DNA of 64,000 bases from assembly GCF_025685395.1 (NCBI RefSeq), contig NZ_JAGSYA010000004.1, positions 1 through 64,000 of the forward strand, given 5' to 3'. Source of the DNA: Terriglobus tenax. Its GTDB lineage: Bacteria; Acidobacteriota; Terriglobia; Terriglobales; Acidobacteriaceae. Each line of letters starts with the position of its first letter. The stretch's first letter is position 1. Below the pieces are notes generated by a model, which searched no databases, had not been told where the DNA came from, and saw only the letters and a program-made list of their open reading frames with translations. The translations under genes were made by a program, and so were the position numbers. This document shows, piece after piece, positions 42,925-51,925 of the stretch.

Positions 42925-43720
42925 AAACCTTGTGGCGCGACAAAAGAAGGAGTCCTGTCGAAGATGCGGCCAGCAGCATCACACCCCCCGCGAAGCGCAG
43001 GGAAATCTGCGGATGGAGCGCGAGCCAGCTTGTCAGAATCGTCACAACGACAGGTAGCAGGTAACGGGTGCTCAGCTCTTCAGGCTTCATCTGCTGCAGC
43101 AGCCACAATAGCAGCAACAGTGCGGGCAAATCGACACCGGCAATCCAGAGAAGCTCCGGAGTGCTGATCGACAACGCTCCACTTACTGCCGTGGCTATCC
43201 AGAGGAGGACAGCCGCTCCCAGCATCCCCGTCGTTTTCAGTCCGGGAGTCTCCTTTGCAAACACAGACGCCGTTGCGGCGCTGGCTATCCCAGCGATCAG
43301 GATCAGCCAATGGACTCCCTCGCGGAGCGATGCAGGGAACTGCACGGGAAAGATAAGCAACGCTCCGGCAACTCCCGCCAATGCTGTCATCAGCAGATCC
43401 TGCCTCAACCCCTGTAGCTTCGCTCCGCACACAACGACGATGAAGACCGGAGCCAGTGTCCAGAGTGCGGCGTTGGTATAGCCGGGGAGATATGCCAGGC
43501 GTTGCAGCAACAGAGGCACTGCAAAGAGCCCGATGCCGACCATGAGGCTTCTTCCATTGGCTTGCCGCTCCGAGGGAGCGATCGCAAAGATGGCCGCTGC
43601 AAGGGTACAGACGATTGCCGATCGCAGGGCCGGAGGCGTTCCGGGAATCACCAGCAGCTCGCGCAGCCACTCCACGCCCCACAACACCGAGAGCAGCAAC
43701 AGAGCGGCGACGGTTCGCAT
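42923..43720 (-). CDS. Membrane protein of the EamA/DMT type
   Basis: A 265-residue membrane protein with eight to ten hydrophobic segments such as VAALLLLSVLWGVEWL, GIGLFAVPLLLQRLAYLPG and LLMTALAGVAGALLIFPVQF. The layout and the second-half segment ATASVFAKETPG resemble the drug/metabolite (EamA) transporter superfamily, but I cannot name a substrate. The ATG overlaps the stop of the upstream unknown gene as TAATG, so the two are probably coupled. The 3' end shares the pnp terminator. Confidence 0.7.
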   Translation of the reverse strand: MRTVAALLLLSVLWGVEWLRELLVIPGTPPALRSAIVCTLAAAIFAIAPSERQANGRSLMVGIGLFAVPLLLQRLAYLPGYTNAALWTLAPVFIVVVCGAKLQGLRQDLLMTALAGVAGALLIFPVQFPASLREGVHWLILIAGIASAATASVFAKETPGLKTTGMLGAAVLLWIATAVSGALSISTPELLWIAGVDLPALLLLLWLLQQMKPEELSTRYLLPVVVTILTSWLALHPQISLRFAGGVMLLAASSTGLLLLSRHKV

Positions 43721-44130
43721 TACCGCCAGCTTACGGCAACATGCCAGCGATGGCCCCGTGCAGCAGCTTTCATCAGCACGGTCTCGTACTCTTCCAGCTC
43801 GGCGAGGACGATGGGGGTTTCTGAGCCGAGCAGTTGCGGCTCTTTTCGCAGGTCATCGAGCAATGTCTGCACGGTGGCAAGGCCATCGGCCGCGGCATAC
43901 CATTGCGGCGGCGGCATGCGCTTCAGCAGTTCAGGATTGCCCGCGCCTTCTTCAATCAGGAGGGCCATGGAGTTTTCGTCGGCGGAGAAAAACTCGATCA
44001 AGGGCTTTACATTCAGCCGCAAGGCCAGCCGTTCCAGCGAATCCTCATGCCGGGCCAGGGCACGTCCATTCACAAAGATGTCGTAGCCGGGATCTTCACC
44101 TTCCACGACGATGTACATGCTTGCAGCCAT
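43720..44130 (-). CDS. Unknown protein, coupled to the DMT-like gene
   Basis: A 136-residue hypothetical protein, MAASMYIVVEGEDPGYDIFV at the start, with a mixed alpha/beta composition and no membrane segment or signal. It contains GRALARHEDSLERLALRL and a tryptophan-rich HRWHVAVSW end. The TAA overlaps the ATG of the membrane protein gene (TAATG). The start could also be at 44118 or 44139. It is divergent from the dienelactone hydrolase gene. I do not recognise the family. Confidence 0.65.
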   Translation of the reverse strand: MAASMYIVVEGEDPGYDIFVNGRALARHEDSLERLALRLNVKPLIEFFSADENSMALLIEEGAGNPELLKRMPPPQWYAAADGLATVQTLLDDLRKEPQLLGSETPIVLAELEEYETVLMKAAARGHRWHVAVSWR

Positions 44131-44208
44131 CTTGCACATCAGTGTAGCGGAGGTAGAGCCGAGATACACATTTCCTCTCTCGATACCGTGCTTGGCTATA
44201 GTGATTGC

Positions 44209-44955
44209 ATGACGATTCTCGAAAATGAGCACGTAGAACTCTCCACGCCGACCGGCCCCATGCGGGTCCACATCTTTCGTCCCGCCGGAGAGGGCAAGTA
44301 TCCCGGCATCCTGTTCTACACCGAGATTTTTCAGGTGACCGGCCCCATCCGCCGCACCGCCGCCATGATCGCCGGCCACGGCTACATCGTCGCCATCCCG
44401 GAGATCTATCACGAGTTTGAAGAACCTGGCACCGTTCTGGCTTATGACCAGGAAGGCAGTGACCGTGGCAACGCGTTGAAGACCACCAAGACCCTTGCCG
44501 GTTACGATGGTGACGCACGTGCCGTGCTCGATCACCTGGCTGCACGGCCGGACTGCACCGGGGCGCTGGGTGTCATGGGTATCTGCATTGGCGGGCACCT
44601 CGCCTTCCGCGCCGCTTTCAACCAGGACGTAAAGGCCACCGCCTGTTTTTATGGCACGGACATCCACAAGGGGTCGCTCAGCGCCGGTGGGGACGATTCA
44701 CTCGTTCGTGCCGAAGAGATCAAGGGCGAGTTGATGATGATCTGGGGACGCCAGGATCCTCATGTTCCGCTCGAAGGCCGTCGCAAGATTCTTGCCCGCC
44801 TGGATGAGCTGAACCTGCACTTTACCTGGCACGAGGTCAACGCGGCACATGCCTTTTTGCGGGATGAGGGCGTCCGTTATGACCCGGAGCTGGCCCGCTG
44901 GGGCTACGGCATGGCGCTGGAGCTCTTTCACCGCCGTCTGACCGTTGGAGTCTAA
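44209..44955 (+). CDS. Dienelactone hydrolase family protein
   Basis: The 248-residue alpha/beta hydrolase has the dienelactone-hydrolase triad: Cys126 in GVMGICIGGH, Asp183 in WGRQDPHVP and His214 in NAAHAFLRD. These enzymes hydrolyse lactones or esters; true dienelactone hydrolases act in chloroaromatic breakdown, and the actual substrate here is unknown. The ATG at 44209 is the family-like start (MTILENEHVEL). It is divergent from the unknown gene upstream and convergent with the TIGR01777 gene, with stops overlapping by four bases. Confidence 0.88.
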   Translation: MTILENEHVELSTPTGPMRVHIFRPAGEGKYPGILFYTEIFQVTGPIRRTAAMIAGHGYIVAIPEIYHEFEEPGTVLAYDQEGSDRGNALKTTKTLAGYDGDARAVLDHLAARPDCTGALGVMGICIGGHLAFRAAFNQDVKATACFYGTDIHKGSLSAGGDDSLVRAEEIKGELMMIWGRQDPHVPLEGRRKILARLDELNLHFTWHEVNAAHAFLRDEGVRYDPELARWGYGMALELFHRRLTVGV

Positions 44956-45926
44956 CGCATGTGCTCGACGAGGTCGCGTGCAGCCGCGGCCCAGTCGGGA
45001 AACATCCAGGTAAATCCGTGCTGGTGCAGAACTGCAGGCACGCTGCGCCGCGACTTCAGCACCAGCACGGGCTCCGTGCGCAGCAGCAGGGCACTCAGGT
45101 GAATACCGAAGGCCGGTGCTGGCAGACCGATAGGCATGTGGACCGCCTGCCGAAGGGCCACCATAAACTCACGATTCGGCAGCGGGTGTGGACTGGTGAT
45201 GTTTACCGGCCCGCTGATCGTGTCCTGTGCGATCAGGAACTCCACGGCGCGGGCGTAGTCCTGGTGGTGCATCCACGACATCCACTGGTGGCCTGAACCC
45301 TGGGGCCCGCCCAGGCCAAACTTTGCCAGTGTGGCCAGCAAGCGGAAGACACCACCTTTGTCTGGCGACAGCATCAGCGTGGTGCGCAGTGCAATCTTGC
45401 GGGTAGAGGGCGTTTTCTCCGCTTGCAGCGCCTGCTCCCATTGCCACACCACGTCGGAGATGAAACGCCACGAGTCCGGCGTGGTGGCATCTACGGCTCC
45501 CGTGTCGTGGTAACCCTCGATGTCCGCTTCGGTGCAGGGAGTCATCGTATGCGGATACAGGTCGACCGCGGAGGCATTGATCCACACGCGTGATGGCTGC
45601 TTGCAGGCACGAATAGCCTGCCCGGTCAGATGTGTCGCATCCAGCCGGCTGGCGAGAATGAGCTTGCGGTTTTCCGGGGTAAAACGTGTGTTGATCGTCG
45701 AGCCGGCCAGGTTGATGACCGCGTCCACACCCTCAAGATGTGCCGCCCAGGGGCCGAGCGTCCTTCCATCCCATAGGGCGGTCGTCCATGGCGCCGGTTT
45801 CGCTGAGCGGGAGACCGTCACCACGCGTGTTCCACCGGCATGGAAATATGCGGCGAGCGTATGGCCTATCTGGCCCGAGCCGCCCAGAATCACGATGCTG
45901 TTTACGCTAGATACTCTTTGATCCAT
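44952..45926 (-). CDS. TIGR01777-family epimerase
   Basis: This 324-residue extended SDR protein resembles the YfcH/SDR39U1 (TIGR01777) family: VNSIVILGGSGQIGHTLAA Rossmann start, INLAGSTINTRFTPENRKLI, and the C-terminal DUF1731-like region with PALHQH-type RSVPAVLHQHGFTW. Function is unknown; family members bind NAD(P). The ATG at 45926 lies inside the mlaF end (25-base overlap), with no better start. It is downstream of mlaE-mlaF. Confidence 0.8.
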   Translation of the reverse strand: MDQRVSSVNSIVILGGSGQIGHTLAAYFHAGGTRVVTVSRSAKPAPWTTALWDGRTLGPWAAHLEGVDAVINLAGSTINTRFTPENRKLILASRLDATHLTGQAIRACKQPSRVWINASAVDLYPHTMTPCTEADIEGYHDTGAVDATTPDSWRFISDVVWQWEQALQAEKTPSTRKIALRTTLMLSPDKGGVFRLLATLAKFGLGGPQGSGHQWMSWMHHQDYARAVEFLIAQDTISGPVNITSPHPLPNREFMVALRQAVHMPIGLPAPAFGIHLSALLLRTEPVLVLKSRRSVPAVLHQHGFTWMFPDWAAAARDLVEHMR

Positions 45927-46735
45927 GGATCGTCCGAATGAGTCAGCTCCAGCGTGCTGCCATCAAAGACCACGTGGCCTTCATTCAGGATGAGGAATTT
46001 TGTATTTTCCTCCACCGTCCCGTTCGCCAATGGTTCCAACCTCTGTTCTTTCTGGTTGTAACAATGCGTCGCCAGCATAAAAGCGTCCTGCAGGCGATGC
46101 GTTATTAGCAGAGACGTCGTGTGCGAGACATCCCGTTGCTTGGCCACAAGGGAGATGATGGTGGTCGATGTGATGGGATCAAGACCACCCGTCGGAGAAT
46201 CGTACAGGATCAAATCCGGCCCGGTGATGATGGCGCGGGCAATCGAAACGCGGCGTCGCATGCCGCCGGAAAGCTCGGACGGGAACTTGGCAATGGCGTG
46301 GCCTAGTTCCACGAAGTCCAACGCTTCCACCACGCGTTGGTGTGCCTCATCGGGTGGGATGCCTTCTTCATTCAGACGATAGGCCACGTTATCTTCCACA
46401 TTGAGGGAGTCAAACAGCGCCGACTCTTGGAAGACCATGCCAATGCGGCGTCGCAGGGCGAACAGGTCACGCTCTTTCATCGCGCTGACCTCTTCTCCAA
46501 AGACGAAAATCTTTCCGCTGTCAGGCCTCAACAGGCCATCGACCAGCTTCATCAGCACGGACTTGCCGCCACCAGCTGGTCCCAGCAGCATCTTCGTTTC
46601 GCCAGGCATCACCGTAAACGAGATGTCGCGCAAAACTTCATTGCCATCGAAGCTGATGGAGACATTTTCAAACTTAACTACCGGCTCATCCGGTGGGAGC
46701 GTGTGCTGCAGGGCGATCTGTTCGGTAGACGGCAT
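45902..46735 (-). CDS. MlaF-type ABC transporter ATPase
   Basis: The 277-residue protein is an ABC ATPase of the MlaF type, the motor of a phospholipid-trafficking complex that works with the MlaE permease encoded directly before it. Walker A is GPAGGGKS (52-59), the signature LSGGMRRRVS (155-164) and the D-loop GGLDP. The Walker B aspartate is followed by serine: LILYDSPTGGLDP has Ser180 where the catalytic glutamate is expected. The stop overlaps the TIGR01777 start; its ATG abuts the mlaE stop. Confidence 0.9.
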   Translation of the reverse strand: MPSTEQIALQHTLPPDEPVVKFENVSISFDGNEVLRDISFTVMPGETKMLLGPAGGGKSVLMKLVDGLLRPDSGKIFVFGEEVSAMKERDLFALRRRIGMVFQESALFDSLNVEDNVAYRLNEEGIPPDEAHQRVVEALDFVELGHAIAKFPSELSGGMRRRVSIARAIITGPDLILYDSPTGGLDPITSTTIISLVAKQRDVSHTTSLLITHRLQDAFMLATHCYNQKEQRLEPLANGTVEENTKFLILNEGHVVFDGSTLELTHSDDPWIKEYLA

Positions 46736-47521
46736 CTAGCGTCCCAGAATTCCGATCATCAACCGGGTCAGGATGAAGTCGGAGACGATGATCAGGATGG
46801 AAGAGGCCACCACGGCCTCGGTTGTCGCACGTCCTACGCCCTGGGTGCCGCCCTTGGTCTGCATGCCGTAGTAGCAGCCGACCGACGAGATGATAAAGCC
46901 GAAGAAGATCGGCTTGGTCAGTCCCTGCCACAGGTCAGCCCATACCAGGGCGGAGTAGGTCGAAGTAAAGTACGCGTGGCCATCCAGGCCCAGCATGAAG
47001 ACAGCCACCAGGCCGCCACCGAGGATGCCCATGCACATGGACAGAATCGACAGCCAGAACAGCATGAAGACCGTGGCCGAGATGCGCGGAGCCACCAGCT
47101 TGCGGATTGGATCGACGCCCAGTGCCCGCATGGCGTCAATCTGCTCGGTCACCTTCATGGAGCCAAGCTCGGATGCCATACCGGAGGCATTGCGGCCGGA
47201 GACCATCAGGCCGGTAAGCACCGGGCCAAGTTCCTTCACCATCGAAAGAGCGACCAGGTTACCGGTCTTGCTCACAGCGCCAAACTGCTTCAGCGCCGTA
47301 GCTGCCTGCAGGGCAAGCACGCACCCGGTAAAAAAGCCCGTGAGAACGACAATCGGCAGGGAACCGACACCGATCATGTCCATCTGCTGCGCAACATCCC
47401 CCCAATAGATAGGTGGAGAAAACATTGAGCGAAAGGCTCGGCCAGCGAGCAGGGAATACTCCTGCAAGGCCAGAACCTTGGACTTTACCCACGCTGTAGG
47501 AGACGGTAGCTGAATCGGCAT
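46736..47521 (-). CDS. MlaE-type lipid ABC permease
   Basis: The 261-residue permease has the MlaE signatures GVGSLPIVVLTGFFTGCVLALQ, VKELGPVLTGLMVSGRNASGMASELGSMKVTEQIDAM (read in parts) and a C-terminal YYGMQTKGGTQGVGRATTEAV. It has about five membrane segments and likely moves phospholipids between the membranes. mlaF follows with no gap. MlaD, MlaC and MlaB are not in the window, so the complex is incomplete here. It is divergent from the dehydrogenase gene. Confidence 0.92.
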   Translation of the reverse strand: MPIQLPSPTAWVKSKVLALQEYSLLAGRAFRSMFSPPIYWGDVAQQMDMIGVGSLPIVVLTGFFTGCVLALQAATALKQFGAVSKTGNLVALSMVKELGPVLTGLMVSGRNASGMASELGSMKVTEQIDAMRALGVDPIRKLVAPRISATVFMLFWLSILSMCMGILGGGLVAVFMLGLDGHAYFTSTYSALVWADLWQGLTKPIFFGFIISSVGCYYGMQTKGGTQGVGRATTEAVVASSILIIVSDFILTRLMIGILGR

Positions 47522-47617
47522 GCTCTTGCTGAAGATTATCTCGTATTGCTCTCCAGAGGTTAGATGCAGAATGCAACGAATCGGCTTAAGAGATGAGAAA
47601 ATAAGGAGATGGCTGAC

Positions 47618-48667
47618 ATGCAGGCTGCCGTGCTGTACGGCAAGGAAGATTTACGTCTGGAGATGGTGGAGCGCCCCACGGCTGCTCCCGGAGAGATCAT
47701 CGTTCGTGTTGGCGCGGCCCTGACCTGCGGTACGGACCTGAAGGTTTATCGCCGTGGCTACCACGCCATGATGCTGAAGCCGCCCATGCCTTTTGGCCAT
47801 GAACTGGCCGGTACGGTGGCGGAAGCCGGTGATGGCGCAAAGTTTAAGTTAGGCGACCGGGTGGTCGCGCTGAACTCCGCCCCATGTGACCAGTGCTACT
47901 GGTGCAACAAAAATCAGCAGAACCTTTGCGAGGATCTGTTGTTCAACAACGGAGCTTACGCCGACTACATTCGCATTCCGGCTCGGATTGTCGAAAAAAA
48001 TACCCTGACCGTTCCCGAAGACCTTCCTTTCGAATACGCTGCTCTCACGGAGCCTCTGGCCTGCGTAATCCGCGGCCTCGAAGAATCGAATGCGCAGCCG
48101 GGCGATTTGATGGTGGTCATCGGCGCCGGGCCCATCGGCCTGATGTTCATGCACGCGGCGGAACTGGCTGGTGTGGAAGTGATCGCCGTCGTCAAGCGTG
48201 ATGACCAGATTGAGACCGCGAGGATCTTCGGAGCAAAGCACGTTGTTCAGATCGCCGACGGCGTTGATACCGTGGCTGAGGTGCGCAAGCTGACCCCTGG
48301 CAGCCGTGGCGTCGATATTGCCATTGAAGCCGTCGCAACTCCTATGACCTGGGAGTGGGCAGTCGATATGGTGCGCAAGGGCGGCATGGTCAACTTCTTC
48401 GGAGGCCCGCCCAGTGGGACCAGGGTGCAACTGGATACCAACCGCCTGCACTACGGCGACATTACGCTGAAAGCAAGCTTCCATCACACGCCGGCTACCT
48501 CGCGCACCGCCTTTGAGCTGATCAAAAGCGGACGTTTCAAATGCGCCGAGTACATTACCGGTCGAGCCGGATTGGCCGATGTTCCGGCAATCTTCAAGAA
48601 GATGATGGTGCGCTCAGCCGAGGGCGTGAAAGATATTAAGACAGCCGTTTTTCCGGCAGGTATGTGA
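47618..48667 (+). CDS. Zinc-dependent medium-chain alcohol dehydrogenase
   Basis: The 349-residue enzyme has catalytic-zinc ligands Cys37 and His61-Glu62 (FGHELAGTV), the structural-zinc cysteines 90, 93, 96 and 104 (CDQCYWCNKNQQNLC), and the cofactor fold VIGAGPIGLMFMHAAE. It resembles threonine/sorbitol dehydrogenases. AAGGAG lies nine bases before the chosen ATG, so the ATG nine bases earlier (inside the spacing) was rejected. It is coupled to hpnC by a one-base overlap (TGATG), so it is expressed with the squalene genes. The substrate is unknown. Confidence 0.9.
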   Translation: MQAAVLYGKEDLRLEMVERPTAAPGEIIVRVGAALTCGTDLKVYRRGYHAMMLKPPMPFGHELAGTVAEAGDGAKFKLGDRVVALNSAPCDQCYWCNKNQQNLCEDLLFNNGAYADYIRIPARIVEKNTLTVPEDLPFEYAALTEPLACVIRGLEESNAQPGDLMVVIGAGPIGLMFMHAAELAGVEVIAVVKRDDQIETARIFGAKHVVQIADGVDTVAEVRKLTPGSRGVDIAIEAVATPMTWEWAVDMVRKGGMVNFFGGPPSGTRVQLDTNRLHYGDITLKASFHHTPATSRTAFELIKSGRFKCAEYITGRAGLADVPAIFKKMMVRSAEGVKDIKTAVFPAGM

Positions 48668-49569
48668 TGTTAGAAGGCGCTCCGAGTCAGTACGCAATGC
48701 CCGTTGCCCGTCCCACGCTGGACGAGGCACGCGCGTGGTGCCATGAGCTGGCCACCGGCCACTATGAGAACTTCCACGTCGTCACGTGGTTCCTGCCGAA
48801 AGCGTATAAGACCGATTTTGAGGCGCTGTACTCCTACTGCCGCGCCTCCGACGACCTTGGAGACGAGGTTGCCACGCCGGAGATCGGCATGCGCCTGCTG
48901 GAAGAGTGGGACGTATTGTTGCGTGAGTGCTACGAGACTCCGGAGAAGTCGCAGCATCCCATCTTTGTAGCGCTGGGCGAAACGGTACGCACACGGCGGA
49001 TTCCGATGCAGCCGTTTGTCGATTTGCTGCAGGCCTTCAAGGCCGACCAGGTGAAGACGCGTCACGCCTCCATTGCGGAACTGGAAGAGTACTCGGTCTA
49101 CTCGGCCAATCCTGTAGGCCGCATGATTCTGCATACATGTGGCTATCACGAGGAAGCGCTGAACCTGCTCTCGGACAAGATCTGCACGGCACTGCAGTTG
49201 GCGAACTTCTGGCAGGACGTAGGCGAAGACTGGGACCGCGGCCGTGTGTACCTGCCGCAGGACTGGATGGCACGCTACGGTGTTACCGAAGAGCAGATCG
49301 CCGCGCGCCAGGCTACGCCCGCCTTTCGCGAGATGATGAAGGGACTGGTTGCGGAGACCCGCGCCATGTTCGCCGAAGGCTCTGCACTGGAACGTGGCGT
49401 GCAGAAGCAACTGGCTGTGACGCTACGCCTGTTCCGTCGCGGCGGCGAAACCATTCTGGATGCGATTGAGGCCCAGGGATACGACACATTGACGCGCCGT
49501 CCCGTCGTGACCAAGGCCGCCAAGGTAAAGCTGCTGGGCCGCGCGCTCGTGGAGAAGATGGTTGCGTGA
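48667..49569 (+). CDS. hpnC: Squalene synthase HpnC
   Basis: HpnC, with HpnD and HpnE, converts farnesyl diphosphate to squalene in hopanoid producers (established for Zymomonas and others); HpnC hydrolyses presqualene diphosphate to hydroxysqualene. The 300-residue protein shows NFHVVTWFLPKAYKTDF, the aspartate motif CRASDDLGDE and ANFWQDVGEDWDRGRVYLP. The ATG overlaps the dehydrogenase stop. The stop overlaps hpnD by four bases (GTGA). Confidence 0.93.
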   Translation: MLEGAPSQYAMPVARPTLDEARAWCHELATGHYENFHVVTWFLPKAYKTDFEALYSYCRASDDLGDEVATPEIGMRLLEEWDVLLRECYETPEKSQHPIFVALGETVRTRRIPMQPFVDLLQAFKADQVKTRHASIAELEEYSVYSANPVGRMILHTCGYHEEALNLLSDKICTALQLANFWQDVGEDWDRGRVYLPQDWMARYGVTEEQIAARQATPAFREMMKGLVAETRAMFAEGSALERGVQKQLAVTLRLFRRGGETILDAIEAQGYDTLTRRPVVTKAAKVKLLGRALVEKMVA

Positions 49570-50486
49570 GTAGAACCGTTGAGCAAGCCTACGCTGAATG
49601 CCGCGCCATCGCGAAGCGTGAGGCGAAGAACTTCTATTACTCGTTTGTCGCGTTGCCGGCGCATAAGTCGGACGCCATGTGTGCCGTCTATGCCTTCATG
49701 CGCAAGGCCGATGATCTTGCGGATGACGAGAGTCTGGCCATTCCCCAGCGCCGCGAGCAGATGGCAGCGTGGCTGGACGCATGGCGCAGCGCACGCGCTG
49801 GTGCTCCGACCGAGGACGCTGTCTTCATCGCTTTGAATGACACGCAACGCCGCTTTCAGATTCCTGATGATCTGCTGGAGAAGCTGGTGCAGGGCACCAC
49901 ACTCGACATTCAGGAAGCTAAGCCCGGCGTGCAGTTTATTGAGATCGGTGGCCGCACCTTCGAGGTCTACGAATCGCTTAGTGCGCTGTATGACTACTGT
50001 TACCTGGTTGCCAGTGTTGTGGGGTTAGTCTGCATCCGCATCTTCGGATACCACAGCACAGAAGCAGAGAGGCTCGCGGAGGAAACCGGTCTCGCCTTCC
50101 AGGTCACCAATATTCTGCGCGACGTGAAGGAAGACGCCGAACGCGGCCGCATCTATCTGCCTCTGGATGAACTCAGGATCGCCGGGCTTGAACCGTGTGA
50201 TGTGCTGTCGAACGATCCCATCCGTCTGCGCCCCGTTCTGCTCAGTCTTGCGGTCAAGGCGAACGCAATGTATCAGGCTGCAGACACGCTCACTCCCATG
50301 CTGGACCGCGACAGCCGTGCGGCCATGTGGGTTTTGGCGAAGATCTATCGCATGCTGCTTGAACGCATCGAGCATGCAAACTTCGATGTCTTCTCAAAAC
50401 GTGCCTCTGTCCCCACTGCAACCAAGCTCCGGGTTCTTGGCCAGGGAATGTTGATGACCGCGTGGAACCGGATGGTGACGCGGTGA
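49566..50486 (+). CDS. hpnD: Presqualene diphosphate synthase HpnD
   Basis: HpnD condenses two farnesyl diphosphates to presqualene diphosphate. The 306-residue protein has NFYYSFVALPAHKSDAMCAVY, first aspartate motif FMRKADDLADDE and second ILRDVKEDAERGRIYLP. The start is GTG overlapping the hpnC stop. It overlaps hpnE by four bases (GTGA). Squalene-hopene cyclase (shc) is not in the window. Confidence 0.94.
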   Translation: MSRTVEQAYAECRAIAKREAKNFYYSFVALPAHKSDAMCAVYAFMRKADDLADDESLAIPQRREQMAAWLDAWRSARAGAPTEDAVFIALNDTQRRFQIPDDLLEKLVQGTTLDIQEAKPGVQFIEIGGRTFEVYESLSALYDYCYLVASVVGLVCIRIFGYHSTEAERLAEETGLAFQVTNILRDVKEDAERGRIYLPLDELRIAGLEPCDVLSNDPIRLRPVLLSLAVKANAMYQAADTLTPMLDRDSRAAMWVLAKIYRMLLERIEHANFDVFSKRASVPTATKLRVLGQGMLMTAWNRMVTR

Positions 50487-51847
50487 AGGATGTCGTCATT
50501 GTCGGTGGAGGCCTCGCCGGCCTGGCTGCGGCCCACGCGCTTTCGGCGCAAGGTCTCAGCGTGCAGGTACTCGAGCGCCGTCCCTATATTGGTGGCCGCG
50601 CCTATTCGTATGAGCATCCAGCGCTGCACGAAGTCGTGGATTGCCAGCACGTCATGCTTGGCTGCTGCACCAACCTCGTCGGGATCTGCAATGCGGTTGG
50701 CCTTGGCGACAAGATCCACTGGTACGACGAACTGACCTTCCTGGAGCCCGGTGGCCGCGCCAGCCGCATTGGCCCTAGTGGCCTGCCTGCTCCGGGGCAC
50801 AATACCCTCAGCTTCCTTCAGGCTCCTATGCTGGGAGTTGCAGATAAGGTGGCCATTGCGCGGGGTCTACTTGAGTTCTTCCGCGGATACCCGCAAGACG
50901 ACACCGAGAGCTTCTCCAATTGGCTGAAACGCACCGGCCAGACCGAGCGCGCCATCAAACATTTCTGGGCTCCCGTAATCATCGGCGCCCTGAATGACCG
51001 CTTTGAGAACTGTTCGCTGAAGTACGCCGGGCAGGTCTTCCACGAGTCCTTCCTGAAGTCTTCGCAGGGAGGCCGTCTTGGCATCCCCATGCTTCCGCTC
51101 AGCGAGTTCTACGGAGAGATTGCGCGTGCAGCGGAACAGCAGGGAACTGAGTTCGTGCTTCGCGCCAGCGTGGAGAACATCTCCGGTGACGCAACTTCGG
51201 GCTTTACCCTCCACACGACGGCAGGCACATTTCAGGGCAAACAGGTCATTGTTGCGCTTCCATTTGAGCAGTCGGTCAAGCTGCTTCCCAACCTCGCGTT
51301 ATCGATTACGCAGTTTGTGCATGCACCTATCACCACAGTCCATCTGTGGTGGGAAAAAGAGATCACAGATCGGCACCATGCGGTACTGCTGGACACCACG
51401 ATCGAGTGGATCTTCAACAAGACCCGAATCCGTGGAAACGACCCCGCAAAGGGCAGCTACACCGAGCTGGTTATCAGTGCATCGCATCGTCAGTTGAAGC
51501 AAGATAGGGAAGAGATTATCCGCAATGCAATCAACGAATTAGCTCTGTTCTTCCCCCAGGTCAGGACCACAAACCTGCTGAAAACCGGCGTATTGAAGGA
51601 AGCCAGAGCTACCTTCTCGGTACTGCCGGGGCTGGATCGCCACCGGCCTTCCCAGGCCGAAAGCGGGCACAAAGGAATATTTCTTGCGGGAGACTGGACG
51701 AAGACAGGTTGGCCCTCTACTATGGAGGGCGCTATTCGTAGCGGTTTATTGGCAGCGACATCGATTACGGGGGAGCCGGCACTGGCGCCAGAGCTTCCAG
51801 CAGATGGGCTGATGCCTTGGATTGTCCAAAAGATAGAACGTTTTTGA
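50483..51847 (+). CDS. hpnE: Hydroxysqualene dehydroxylase HpnE
   Basis: HpnE is the FAD-dependent enzyme that reduces hydroxysqualene to squalene. The 454-residue protein starts with the FAD-binding VVIVGGGLAGLAAAHALSAQ, then LEPGGRASRIGPSGLPAPGH region, and ends with GIFLAGDWTKTGWPSTMEGAIRSG, the flavin-binding C-terminal signature of amine-oxidase-like enzymes. The start is GTG overlapping the hpnD stop (a GTG 21 bases earlier also exists). It ends the four-gene operon. Confidence 0.92.
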   Translation: MKDVVIVGGGLAGLAAAHALSAQGLSVQVLERRPYIGGRAYSYEHPALHEVVDCQHVMLGCCTNLVGICNAVGLGDKIHWYDELTFLEPGGRASRIGPSGLPAPGHNTLSFLQAPMLGVADKVAIARGLLEFFRGYPQDDTESFSNWLKRTGQTERAIKHFWAPVIIGALNDRFENCSLKYAGQVFHESFLKSSQGGRLGIPMLPLSEFYGEIARAAEQQGTEFVLRASVENISGDATSGFTLHTTAGTFQGKQVIVALPFEQSVKLLPNLALSITQFVHAPITTVHLWWEKEITDRHHAVLLDTTIEWIFNKTRIRGNDPAKGSYTELVISASHRQLKQDREEIIRNAINELALFFPQVRTTNLLKTGVLKEARATFSVLPGLDRHRPSQAESGHKGIFLAGDWTKTGWPSTMEGAIRSGLLAATSITGEPALAPELPADGLMPWIVQKIERF

Positions 51848-51925
51848 CACTCCATTCACATTCCAGCAACCGTACTGAAATCGTAAACGGTGACGCTACT
51901 AGAAACACAAAAGGAGTGTTCTTCC

